Positions 44,271 through 55,200 of a DNA stretch of 64,000 bases are shown here, piece by piece (positions within the stretch are counted from its first letter, which is position 1; the number at the start of each line of letters is the position of its first letter). The notes beneath the pieces are model-generated. The model was not told where the DNA came from and did no database searches. It saw only the letters and a list, made by a program, of their open reading frames with translations. Position numbers and translations under genes: made by a program. The stretch comes from Zelonia costaricensis (Eukaryota > Euglenozoa > Kinetoplastea > Trypanosomatida > Trypanosomatidae): the NCBI GenBank assembly GCA_030849075.1, contig JASAOO010003450.1, positions 1-64,000 on the forward strand, written 5' to 3'.

Positions 44271-46949
44271 TCACGGCAAGTTCTGAACGTTTTTGCGCTT
44301 CTGCCACGGGTAGCGGGACGAGAAAAGCCCTGGCGTGGCAGCCGGCTCCGCCTGAGGTGGGCCTTGGCTCGGCTCTAGGTCCAGCAGAGACGTCGACGGC
44401 GGGGTGCGCACGTCGTTGGTGCCGCCGCCCGCGCCTGACGCCGTCGCCGTCTCCGCGTGGCGGCTTCGACGCGTTGCGGAGTCTCCGTTTCCACTTTTCC
44501 CGCCAAAGCGGACCCCGAACAGGCCGCCGCGAACCCTGTGCGCGCTCGTGCGGGGGGCGCCGCGCGGCACTTCACCGTCCACTCCCTTGGCCCGCCCGGC
44601 CGAGTTGGGCTCCGTGGGCGCCTCCGGCATCGACGGTGTGCGGGCGATGCGCTCCAGCATCGTGAGGTCGGCGGAGACGTCAGCCGCACGCACCTTCGTG
44701 TCCACCTCGACGCCTTCGCGCACTCGCCCGCTCGGCTGCGCCCACATGCCGGGCCGCGGCGGCGGCACCGCACCGTGCGCGTCGGCGTGCCGTGGAATCA
44801 CAATGAGTCGCTCGGGCGGGCTGTCCGCGAGCTGCTGCAGCGGGGTGCGCGGCGACGGGGAAGCCGTGCTTGTGGACGCCCCGGAGCGGCGGCTGCCTGT
44901 GCACAGGTGGAGTCGCACGGCGTCAACGCTTGCAAAGCCGTCGACCACCGCCAGGCCGGTGGCGCCTGGGGCCGGTGGGCTGTTATAACAAGCGGTGCTC
45001 AGCTCCGAGTCGGACCAGAAGGCGCCGCTCTCGCGGAGTTGCTCGTTGAACGGGTCGGCGAGAAACGGTCCCGCCATGTACGACGTCCGCAGCTCCTCCA
45101 GCCGCCGAATCCACGCATCCGTGTTGAGCTCCGAGGAGAGCACTGGGCCGGCCGTGCTGGCCGCTGAAAGGGCGCGCCGGACCGGTGCCGGGGCAGCAGC
45201 CACGTCGTACGAGGCGGTGCGCTGAAACGCGTGCCGCATCAACGCGTGCGTCTGCTGGCATCGCCGCACGCGCTGCTCCCACAGCGGCCCCTCCTTTGCG
45301 TTGAGCTCAGCGCGGTCGCGGTGGGGTGAGGCAGAGCCGAACGAGGTCACCCGCGTGCCTGTGCCGCACTCCGCCAGTACTTCACCCACGCCCGCGCCGT
45401 ACTCGGCGATGAGCTGCTGCCGGTGGTGTGTCTCGAGCACGCACATGTCCAGGCTTGGCCCGACAAACCAGTCCAGCGTGAACTTGTGCAGCATGCACAG
45501 TTCCTCGCCAAACCACGCCGCCTCCCGCAAGCCGAGAAACTCCTGGAAGCCGACGTACTCGTTTGCCTCTAGGGCGCGGCGGCAGTGCTCCTCCATCGCG
45601 CAGAACTGCTTGAGCAGGCGGTACAGCTCGATTCGGACGCCGATGCTGCGCGACTGCCGCAGCGCGTCGCCGGACGACGAGTACAGCATCACGCGCCGAC
45701 GCGCGGCGCCCCCGCCGGCGTCGAAGGACAGCTTGCCGCGGACTAACCCGGATGCATTCCCGCCGGCGGGCGCCGTGGAGTACTGCAGGCTTGATGTGGT
45801 GAGCAGCGCGGAGGTGCCCCTGGACAGCTGTGTCAGCACGTTGCCGTCGGTGGTGCCGCCGGCGGCAAGTTCCTGCACCTCAGCGAGCCGCCGTAGCTGG
45901 TCGCGCATGGCCACCAGCGCCTTGCCGCGGTGGCAGCACCTGTGCACGATGAACATGGCAACGCAGAGGAGGAAGCACGCGCCGCAGAGACTGAACGAGA
46001 CGATGATCAGCTTGTACGCGTTGCCGCTCCTGCACGTGTGCACGCGGGGTGTAGAGAGGTTCACGTTGTTCGCCTCCGCGGCGGCGTAGAAGCTCTTCAT
46101 TGCGGAGTTGAAGGCATCGCAGACGGACTGCCCGCACTTGGACCGATACTGGATGAGTGCCACTGTCGACGCGATAGAGCAGATGTTCAGAGAGAACGCG
46201 ATGAGGCTGAGAATGGTGAGGGTGGTGAGCAGCGGCTGCTCCCACTTGAGGTGCTGCCGGACCTTCGACACAACGTACCGTCCAGGCATCTCGAGGACGT
46301 CCACGATGACGAGGTGCGACTCGCTGTCCAGCGCCGGCGAGCCGACCAGCACGTCGACGCCGCTGAGTAGCACGAGCAGCGGCATGCTCACCGAGAACAC
46401 CGCGACGAAAAGCAGAAACGACAGCACCGTCACCGCGACGTCGAGCTGCACGAGTGTCTTGGTGCTCTGTCGCGACGAGCCGCAGCTCTCTCCAATGTCG
46501 TAGCCAAAGACAAACTGATTAAGCACCGCTTCGAACGCCAACGCGACGCTGCTCGGCAGCTCCGCCATCAGCGCGGTATCCGTGTTGTCGAGCACGAGCG
46601 GCAGCACGCCGCGGAGACGAGACCGGAGGACGCAGTTGTGACTGATGCACACAGTATAGAGACCGACCGTGGCGCTCACTTCGGGGAGCAGCAGTGAGCG
46701 CCGTTGTACGGCGACGGCAAGGGAGCTGCTGGTGCTCGCTGTCTCGAGCGACGCGTTGCTGTAGTAGATGTTTTGACGGTTCTGCACCCGGTACGTGCTG
46801 TCCATTGCGAGCGCCACAATGTACATCATCGACGCCACCACTGAGAATAGGACTACTGTGCCGCAGCAGAAGCGCAACAGTACCGTGCTCAACGCAGCCT
46901 TGTCGGCCAGTTTGCAGAAAACTGGCTGCCCGAACTCCGGACGCTGCAT
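44271..46949 (-). CDS. four-transmembrane protein with long cytosolic tail, unknown family
   Basis: The 892-residue protein has hydrophobic helices at about 22-48, 168-197, 239-262 and 312-335. The loop between helices 1 and 2 (about 120 residues) has an N-glycosylation sequon (NAS, residue 65) and Cys 101, 106 and 156. The loop between helices 3 and 4 holds Cys 272, 277 and 306. Two Cys-bearing outer loops and inside N- and C-termini give a tetraspan layout like tetraspanins or amastins, but the amastin core signature is absent, so I do not assign either. The remaining 550 or so residues are a Ser/Ala/Arg-rich cytosolic tail that looks disordered, with a more ordered part at about 420-530. 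It is likely a surface or flagellar membrane protein; the function is unknown. The ATG is the first in frame. Confidence 0.75.
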   Translation of the reverse strand: MQRPEFGQPVFCKLADKAALSTVLLRFCCGTVVLFSVVASMMYIVALAMDSTYRVQNRQNIYYSNASLETASTSSSLAVAVQRRSLLLPEVSATVGLYTVCISHNCVLRSRLRGVLPLVLDNTDTALMAELPSSVALAFEAVLNQFVFGYDIGESCGSSRQSTKTLVQLDVAVTVLSFLLFVAVFSVSMPLLVLLSGVDVLVGSPALDSESHLVIVDVLEMPGRYVVSKVRQHLKWEQPLLTTLTILSLIAFSLNICSIASTVALIQYRSKCGQSVCDAFNSAMKSFYAAAEANNVNLSTPRVHTCRSGNAYKLIIVSFSLCGACFLLCVAMFIVHRCCHRGKALVAMRDQLRRLAEVQELAAGGTTDGNVLTQLSRGTSALLTTSSLQYSTAPAGGNASGLVRGKLSFDAGGGAARRRVMLYSSSGDALRQSRSIGVRIELYRLLKQFCAMEEHCRRALEANEYVGFQEFLGLREAAWFGEELCMLHKFTLDWFVGPSLDMCVLETHHRQQLIAEYGAGVGEVLAECGTGTRVTSFGSASPHRDRAELNAKEGPLWEQRVRRCQQTHALMRHAFQRTASYDVAAAPAPVRRALSAASTAGPVLSSELNTDAWIRRLEELRTSYMAGPFLADPFNEQLRESGAFWSDSELSTACYNSPPAPGATGLAVVDGFASVDAVRLHLCTGSRRSGASTSTASPSPRTPLQQLADSPPERLIVIPRHADAHGAVPPPRPGMWAQPSGRVREGVEVDTKVRAADVSADLTMLERIARTPSMPEAPTEPNSAGRAKGVDGEVPRGAPRTSAHRVRGGLFGVRFGGKSGNGDSATRRSRHAETATASGAGGGTNDVRTPPSTSLLDLEPSQGPPQAEPAATPGLFSSRYPWQKRKNVQNLP

Positions 46950-49247
46950 CTTTGATTGTCCTCACCGTGATCTGTGTCTGTGTGTGTGTGTGTGTGGTGT
47001 GTGTGTGTGTGTGGAGCTCCGATGCCGTGCGTCTTGATTACAGCGAGGAAGACGAGAACTGAAAGAGAACGAGCCGACGTCACCGCCGGTCTCCTCTGTC
47101 AGAGGTGCGGCGGGGCCTGCCTGGCGAGAGGCGACAGCGAGTTACCTGGGGAATAGAGAGGAAGGCTGCGTACGGGGGGCGGCGTGGGGCACAAAGCTGG
47201 CGCACGTGGTGGTCCGGGCGGGGTTGACAGGAATTAAAAAAACGAAGACAGCAGAAATACAAGGAGGCAGGAAGAAGGAGTGGCGCCAATAGTGCGCCGC
47301 CGCTCAACTAATTGGTCCGCTTGCAATAGCCAACAGGTCGCACACGGCCAACGCAAATTTCAGCCCAACGAAGATGGGAAGAGGTAGCCAACGAGGTGAA
47401 AGAGAGAGAGTCGGAGAGAAATCAGGTTCGTTGCAAGACATACAAGTAAGAAAGAAAAACAAAGGCTGCGACAACGCGGGCAGACGTGAGTGCTCCGGCG
47501 ACCCACGTGCTACCTGGCAAACACAACTCCCGTGCCCCCTGTCTACAAGTTCGAGGGGAGGGGAGAGAAAAAGAAAACCGACAGGGGTGTGGTGCCGCGC
47601 GTGCGTCGGAGGCAGTGCAGCCGAAGCCCACCTGCACGGCGCTCAAAAAGGGCAAGACACGCGAAGGAGAGGCGGGCAGCGGTGCAGGCGGCACTCCGCA
47701 CGCCGCAGAGAGAGAAAAATAGGAGAAGAAAGAAAGTGTTTGTCGTCTATCTGCCCCTGCAGCTCCTTCCTGTACCCCCGTGAGGGTACAGAGCACTCAG
47801 AGACGGGACGGTTGTGGCGGTTCAGCTTCTGCTGTGTTCGCCGGTTGTGGTCTCGGTGAGGGAGACGATTGTGTTTGCTTAGCGAAGACGCACACAAGTT
47901 GCTACCTTTTTGGGGGGATTCTTGATCCTGCTGTTCCTCGTGTGAGTTTTTGTGCTTGTGCGTGTGTCTGCTTGTGAAACGGTGTACGCACACCTGAGTA
48001 GTTGCCGGCGCGTCGCGTGGAGGGCCGGCCGAAGAGACAAGTTCCACTGTAGATCATGAAGAGCGCACGAGGGAAACGAGAGGGATACGCGATGGAACGG
48101 CAGTGTAGCAGGGGCACGCCCTGAAGCAGTGTCAAGCGAGACGGCCAGCCGCTGCTCCTTCTTTGTTGCCTTCCTTCAATGAGTGGGACAGCCGGGTGCC
48201 GGCACCCGGTGAGCAACATGGATGCTGTTTTCCTGGGCAGCACACTAGCTCCCGTGCTTCTTTACAGCCAGCGGGCCGCGGGCTTGCGCCCTTGTTGCCA
48301 GCCGCACCACAAAAAGGCGCGGCCAATGCACTCGATGCCACGCGCGCGCATAGCTGAACACCTCCGCACTCTTCAGTTCCGGGCATGTGCTTCATGGTTC
48401 GCGTTTGGCAAGGCCTTCTGTTTTTGTGTGTATTTGTGGAGTAGGGAAATTGCTGAGCGGCAGTGCTGCCCAAGCAGTGAGGGGGGGGGGAGGCGTGCGA
48501 CGCGCACACACACGAGTATGTGCGGGGTAACTGTACATCGAAAGTGCGCCGCGCGAGAGGCGCAAAACGCACACTTGGAGTTCCGGTAAGGAGGTCAGAG
48601 AGGAGGCTACACACAACATGCCACGCCGCATTCAAAATGCATCAAAGCCTGTACATCAAGCTCTAGATCAAACGGCAACGTAGAAAACAAAGGAAGCACA
48701 ACAACACCGGGGGAAGCCGAGCAAGGGCACGGCAAAACAAGAAACACAACAGGGACAGCGGAACAGAGACGGCACTGGAAGCGTACGTACTCGCGTGGCT
48801 GCCTCCCTCCCTCCCTCTCCCTCTCTCTGTGTCTCGTGCGCGCTTGTTGCGTTTCTCTGCTCTGGGACGAGCAGCGCGCGTACGCGTCGAGACTCTCGTT
48901 TCGGAGAAAGGCAAAAAAGGGGGGGTGCGGGGAGCAGCAGCAGCAGTAGCAGTAGCCAAACGAGGGGACAACACCAACAATCAAAAGGGAGGGAGACGTC
49001 ATACACTATCGGTCAATCCAGCAGTGCAGCAAACCCGACGAGACTTCCGCGAACAAGCAGGAATTGACGTGCCCGTGGGCGTGTTGTGTGGTATGGCGCC
49101 GTCCCGCGCCAGCGCTGGGGAGAGGACGGACCGTGTGACGAGGAGCGAGGTGGCCCCTTCGCCGTTCACGCCGCCGCCCTCCTCCGTTCCGCGAAGCCAA
49201 ACACGAGAACAGCAGAGAGCCGCGTTTCGCACCTCACCGGACGCGCG
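46950..49247. other. 2.3-kb region between dynein and the four-TM gene
   Basis: No supported gene. It contains the GT repeat at 46978-47013, pyrimidine tracts in the transcript sense (about 47395-47420, 47555-47575 and 47708-47735), a G run (about 48481-48490) and a CTCCCT-type repeat (about 48803-48830). It probably represents the dynein 3'UTR plus the next leader. Confidence 0.5.
46978..47013. repeat. GT microsatellite in the four-TM gene leader region
   Basis: GT repeat starting about 30 bases upstream of the ATG. If the acceptor is the AG at 47033-47034, which follows the tract at about 47044-47075, the mRNA leader carries a CA repeat. Confidence 0.8.
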
Positions 49248-52200
49248 TCACGTGCTCAGAGCGCAGACGAGCGCCACGCCGCGCCGGACCCAGTGCTTCG
49301 CGTCCGCCCCCGGAGGCGTGCGGATTTCGGCGGTGAGCACGTAGTTGGTCGAGTGCCCCGTCGTGCTCAGCGTGCCGGCGCGCCGCACCGTCTTGTACAG
49401 CGGGCAGTTGTACACGCCGCTCACCGGGGCCACGCGGTCAATCACCGGCCGCAGCCACAGCATCGGTGCCTGCTCGTACAGCACCTTCGGCATCGACTCC
49501 GCCAGCGTCAGCTTCTCCGGATCGAAGCGGGCGCCCTCCATGAACATGCCGTGGATGTAGCAGCCCACCTCCGGCGGGGCCGACACGGCGGCCGGCTCCG
49601 TCACCACCCACTCGAAGTCGTAGCTGATCGTGTCGATAGAGATGTGCATTGTGCGGGCGTAGTTCTGCAGGATGCCCGTCAGGAACGCTTGCGGGAAGAA
49701 GAAGCCGGAGATCCAGTACGTGTTGGGGTGGCCGTGGTCGTACCATTCCTGCACCATGGCGAGCCGCCGCACCAGGTCGTCCACCCACGCCCCGAGCGAC
49801 TTGAGACTCGGGTACGCCTTGTCAGACCAGAGCCCCGGCACCTGGTTGTTGTACAGCGCCTGGTACACCTCCTCCAGCTCCTTGCTCATCACCACCTCAC
49901 CGCGAATCGCCATGGGCAGCTGCTCCAGCGTCTGGTGCAGCAGGGCGACGAGCCGGTTGAAGCGGATCGCCTCCTGCACGAGCACCGTGTTCATGGAGTC
50001 GTCGTACTTGGTGGGGTACTTACGGCGGAACTGGTCGAGCTCAAAGGGCGCAGCGACCTTGCGCTGGATCGCCTCGGCGAGCGCCTTCACCGTGTCGTCC
50101 GGCGTCGCTGCTGCGGCGGCGGAGGAGGAGGACGAGCCGCCAGCCTGGCTCTGGTCGCCCTGAAGGAGCACGATGGCCTGCAGGGTCTCGAACGTCTCCG
50201 CGCGGGCGCATGTGATGTCGGCGTTCTCGTGCAGCCCAAACGTCTCGGGGCTCGTGTTGAGCGGCCACGAGGCGACGTAGTCGAGGTACCCTTGCCGGCT
50301 CGTGGCTGGGATGGAGCGGTACTCCTGCAGGTGCGGCGAGAAGGGGTAGTTGTCCGTCATCACGTCGGGCGTGACGAAGCGCTCGAGCAGCGTGTTGAGG
50401 GTGCGCCGGTCCCAGTCGTCCGTCACGCGGCCGCCGTAGTGGATGTTGCCGCTCAGCTCGCGAATCACCGTGTAGGGCACCTCCGCGTACTTGTCCAGGA
50501 ACATCTTGATCTGCGCCTGGCAGCACGCGAGGTCGCCCGTCGTGAACTCGTAGGCGATGTTCCACCCGAGCGGGCCGAACTTGCGCCGCTCCTGCAGCAG
50601 CGCGTGGAAGAAGCACATCGAGAAGAAGAGCTTCTTCAGCTCCGCCGGCTTCTGGCACGTCTCGAGGAAGTCGGCCGGGTAGGCCGCGATCGAGCGCGAG
50701 ACGTTCGCCTGCATCCCCTTTGGCGGCTCATTCGTCATCTTCACGCCGTTCTGCAGCACCGCCACCGGGAAGTGCGCGTTCGGCATCGACGTCAGCCACA
50801 ACCGGAAGCTCGGGTGCGTCGTCGGGGCAATCGCCTCAACCACCCGCTCCAGCGTCGGCATCCACGACGTCGCGAGGTGGCAGTTCTGCAGCAGCACCCA
50901 CGACCCGTTCTCCATCGCCTCCTGCATCATGCGCTCCGCCCGCGGCCCCTGGCCCTGCCCGAGCGAGACGTCGTACAGCTTCTTACCCATGTTCTGCGCA
51001 TCGGCGAAGCGCTTCCAGTCGTCGTACGGGTCGGCGCCTTGCGACAGGATAAAGATGAGCGGCACCGACGGCGACGCGTCCTTGAAGGAGGTGATGAGGT
51101 CGAACGGCGGCGGCCGGATGAACTTCTCGCCCATGTCGGCCTGCACAAAGTCCTGCACCCCCTCCATCAGCTTGTCCGGCCGCACGCAGCGGAGAAACAT
51201 GAGGTGCTGCATCGGCGTCAGCCTTGCCGCCCAGTCGCCCGCCATCGGCTGCCGGTGCGCCGCCGAGGACATGAAGAGCGCCTGGTAGTGCGCCAGGTTC
51301 GCGCCGAGGTGCGTCTTGAGCCCGTCAAAGGCGGCGAAGTGCTGACCGAGGTAGCACCAGTCATTCCACGTCGTCGGCGTGATCCAGCTCGGGTCGGGGT
51401 TGTCGGCCGACTCGGCGACGAGGGCCGGGCCTTGCAGCAGGAAGCGGAACTCCGCCGCGTCGACCTGCCCGCGCTGGTCCTGGAGGCGCACGCAGAGGTA
51501 GAAGGAGAACATGAGCTTGTGCTTCTCGAAGAGGGAGCGGCTGACGTTCTGGTAGAAGCTGTAGGTGAAGTACTCCTTCAGGTTCTCGAGGCGCTGCGCC
51601 AGGTCGTCGGAGCGGCTGGCCTGGTCGATGCTCGTGATGAAGAGCTGCACGAACCACTGCAGGGAGTACTGGTACATCGGGTCCACGTTCGAGAGCGTCG
51701 AGCAGCAGAAGTACAGGCACGAGGAGTGATGCGCGATTGGGCGGTACTCCTCGCGGCTCGCCGTCAGCTCCACCTCGGCGGCCTCGGCCTCGGCCACACG
51801 CGCCGTAATCTCCTGCGTCTTCTCCTTCGACTCGTTGAGGTACGCGATGAGCTCGACGTCGTCCAGCACGTCGCCCTGCACCTCCTTCAGCTTGCGCAGG
51901 ATGCTCTCCTGCGTGTTGACAAGGGCGGCCTTCATGGCGGCGTTCTTCTGGATGAGGTCGCTGCGCCGCATCTCGAGCTCCTTGCGCTCCTGCCCCACCA
52001 CAACACCCAGCAGCTGGTCCTCCAGCCCGCGCGGGGTAATGAAGAAGTTCAACAGCGTCACGCGCACCATCACCTCGGGGATGTAGTGCGGGTTGGGCAG
52101 CTTCGTGGTCATGAAGAACTTGAACTTGGGGTTCCACGGGATCGGCGTGTCAGAGATGCGAATCATCTCCGTGCCGCCCTCCATGAACGTGCGCCGCTCC

Positions 52201-55200
52201 AGCAGCGGGTTGAGGCTCGCGTCGATCTTCTCGCCGACGTTCTCCAGCAGCACCGGCCGCCCGGCGCGGATGCAGAACTCGACGCGCTTGATGAGGTCCT
52301 TTTGGCTCGCCCGCACCACCTCCAGCGACTCCTTGTACGTCCGGCGAATCCACCGGTTGCCCTGCGTCTGCGGGTCGATGAGCAGCGGCCAGCGGCGCGC
52401 GTTCTTGGCGAAGAGGGCGTTCTCGATCGACAGGGTGTCCATCGGGAGCCCGTTGAGGATCCACTCGCGCGTCTCGACAGCGTCCTGCAGCGTGTTGTAC
52501 AGGGAGAACTGCGGGCTGTGCAGGATGTTGCGCTGGTCCAGCTCCTTGCCCCACACCTCGAGCAGGTCCTGGCGGTACACGGAGGTGAAGGGGCCACAGT
52601 ACGCGATCTGGCCGGCCGCGACCAGCATGTCGCCCATCAGGTACTGCGCCGACTCGTCAATGTGCTCGACGGACTGCAGCCAGCTGCGCTTCTCGCCGGC
52701 GAGCCCGTCAATCAGCATCGCCGCCCGCTCCAGGCGCAGCGCCGTCTTCCTCACGGTCTGGTCCAGCTCCTCCAGCTCCCGCTCCGCCTCCTCCTTGCGC
52801 TGCTGCATGTCGGCCAGCCGCTTCGCCACCTCGGCGAGCTGCGTCTCGGCCTCCTTCAGCTTCTGCTGCGCCACCTGGTTCGCCTGCTGCGCCACCGCGA
52901 GCTTCTCGCGCAGCGGCAGCACCTTCTTGTTCACCTCGTAGAAGCGCACCATCGCATGCGTCCACTGGCACATCGCCGCACAGGCCTGACTCGCACCGGC
53001 AATCTTCTTGGGCGTGAAGTCCTCGGAGCTGACGAGCGGCATGACGGCCTGGATGAGCTTGTCGGGAATGTTCTCCTTGTCGTACTGGATGAGCCGCTGC
53101 AGCAGCTGGTTCGGGTTGTTCAGCAGCTGCTCCTTCGCGGTTGCCCAAAAGTCCGGCTTCTTCTCCTCCATCGGGTTGGCAGCGCGCATCTGCGGCTTGA
53201 TCTGGAAGAGAATGCAGATGCCCTGCATCGTCATGACCACACTCGCCGTGGGGGCCTTGTAGCCCGCCACCTCGGTGATCTGCGACGACTTGAGGTTCTT
53301 GAGGCTCTCCAGCGCGCGGTCCAGCTCTGGGAGCGCCTCGGACAGCTGCTCCTGTGCCGCGCCCTCGATGGCGGCGCACTCGGCCTGCATCGTCGCCACC
53401 GCCTCCTGCTCCTTCTGCGCCTCCTTCTTCGTCTTCTCCGCCTCGGCAGTCTGCACCTCCATCTCCGCCACAAGCGCCTTGATGGACTCGTTCTTCTCCA
53501 GCAGCACCGGCTGGCTCTGCGACAGCGTCTGCTGCAGCCCGGCCACGCTCTCCTCCGTCTCGCGCAGCTTGGCCAGCCCGTTGACGAAGCGGTCCTTCGT
53601 CGACTGGTTCTTCTCCGTCTGCGTCTCCAGCAGGGTGCGGAAGGTGTGCAGCAGCTCGAGGAACGACGTCGGCGTCACGTAGTTGTGCCGGCGCGTCTCG
53701 GCGAGGAAGCGGACAGACACGGCCTCCACGGAGACGTGCACGCGCACGCACACCTCCGTGCAGGCCTCCACCGCCGTCGCCTCGCTCTCCAGCAGCGGCA
53801 CCGTCGAGAAGTAGTTGCGCGCGACGCTGCTGAGGGCTTGCTGCGGCCACGCCGAGAACCAGTCCACCGTGCAGCAGTTCACCAGCGCTGGAAACATGCG
53901 CAGGCGGCTGCGGAACACCTCGCCGAGCGGCGACATGCAGAGCGAGATGTGCAGCTGCATGCGACAGCTCCGCACGAAGCGGGCGAAGATGGTCACCTTG
54001 TCGACCGGCAGCCCCTCCGCGACGCACACGGGACGCATGGCGTTGAGCAGGTCGTCCAGTTCCGGCCCGAAAAAGAGGTTCGGCACCTCGCCAGAGTTGA
54101 GCAGGTTGTTCACGTCCTCCAGCATCGCCTCGTAGACGATTTGGGTGTCGGTGAAGAGGAAAAGCACCTGCTTGTTCCGGAAGGCGACGCGCTGCAGCAC
54201 CGACTTGAGGTCCTCGCGCCAGGCGTTCATCGTGTAGCCCTTCGCGATCTCGACCTGGAAGAGCTCGTACTCGTTCAAGTGCGCCGCCAAGCGCGAGAGC
54301 GACTGCCGCCCCGAGCCGCCGACGCCGAGCAGCAGCGCGTGGCCGTTGGGCTTGCGCAGCACACGCGCAACGCGGCAGACGTGCTGCACGGCGTCGGAGA
54401 ACATGACCAGGTTCAGCTGCCGGCCGCCGACGCACTGCTGGTTGTACTCCTGCAGCTGGCTCTCGAGGGTCTTGACCACGGCGTTGAAGTCGGTCGCCTC
54501 CTGGTACACCCGCTGCTCCGCCTTGCTGCCCATGAAGTCGACAAACAGCAGCGAGGCCATGTCGGCCGTCGTCGCCGTCTTGCGCCCCTTGCCGTCCCCC
54601 GCTGCACCGTCGCCTCGCTCGAGCACCTCGGCGGGGGTCAGCTTCAGGTGCTTCTGCAGCTGCTTGCCGAGCAGCTCCTGGAACCACGTGCGGTCCGTGT
54701 CGGTTGTGAGGCGGTCCTGGAAGGTGCGCATCTCCTCGTGCAGCCACAGCCGCACCAGCGCTGGCACCGTCTTCACCGTCGCCGGCGTCGCGTTCGTCAA
54801 GCCGTCCATCACCTTGGCGAGGTCGCGCAGGTTGAAGAGGTAGTGCGGCCGCGCCGGCGTCGGCTTCAGCTCCTTGACGGCGACGTTGAACACCTCGATC
54901 GAGGCCGTGACCACAGACGAGAGCTTGCTGCGCACCTCCTCGGCGAAGAGGGTGAAGTAGCTTTCCAGCAGAGAGAGAAAGATGCGCCGCATGCTGTCGT
55001 CCTCCATCTCCGGAAACGCGATCTGGTGAAAGTGGCGGAGGAAGCGCTGCGTGATGAAGTGGCGCCCACCACCGGGCGGCCCCATCGTGCCGGAGAGCAC
55101 CACGTCCACAATCGAGAAGAACTCGCGAGTGCGGCAGTCGTACCAGCCGTGGTAGTCCATGAACTGGCGCAGCAGCTCGATGGGGGGCTGCGCGCCGTAC

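Noticed and set aside
44271..46949. Amastin assignment for the four-TM protein
   Set aside because: A C-x4-C pair exists in the first loop, but the conserved Trp-Gly core of the amastin signature is missing and the tail is far too long.
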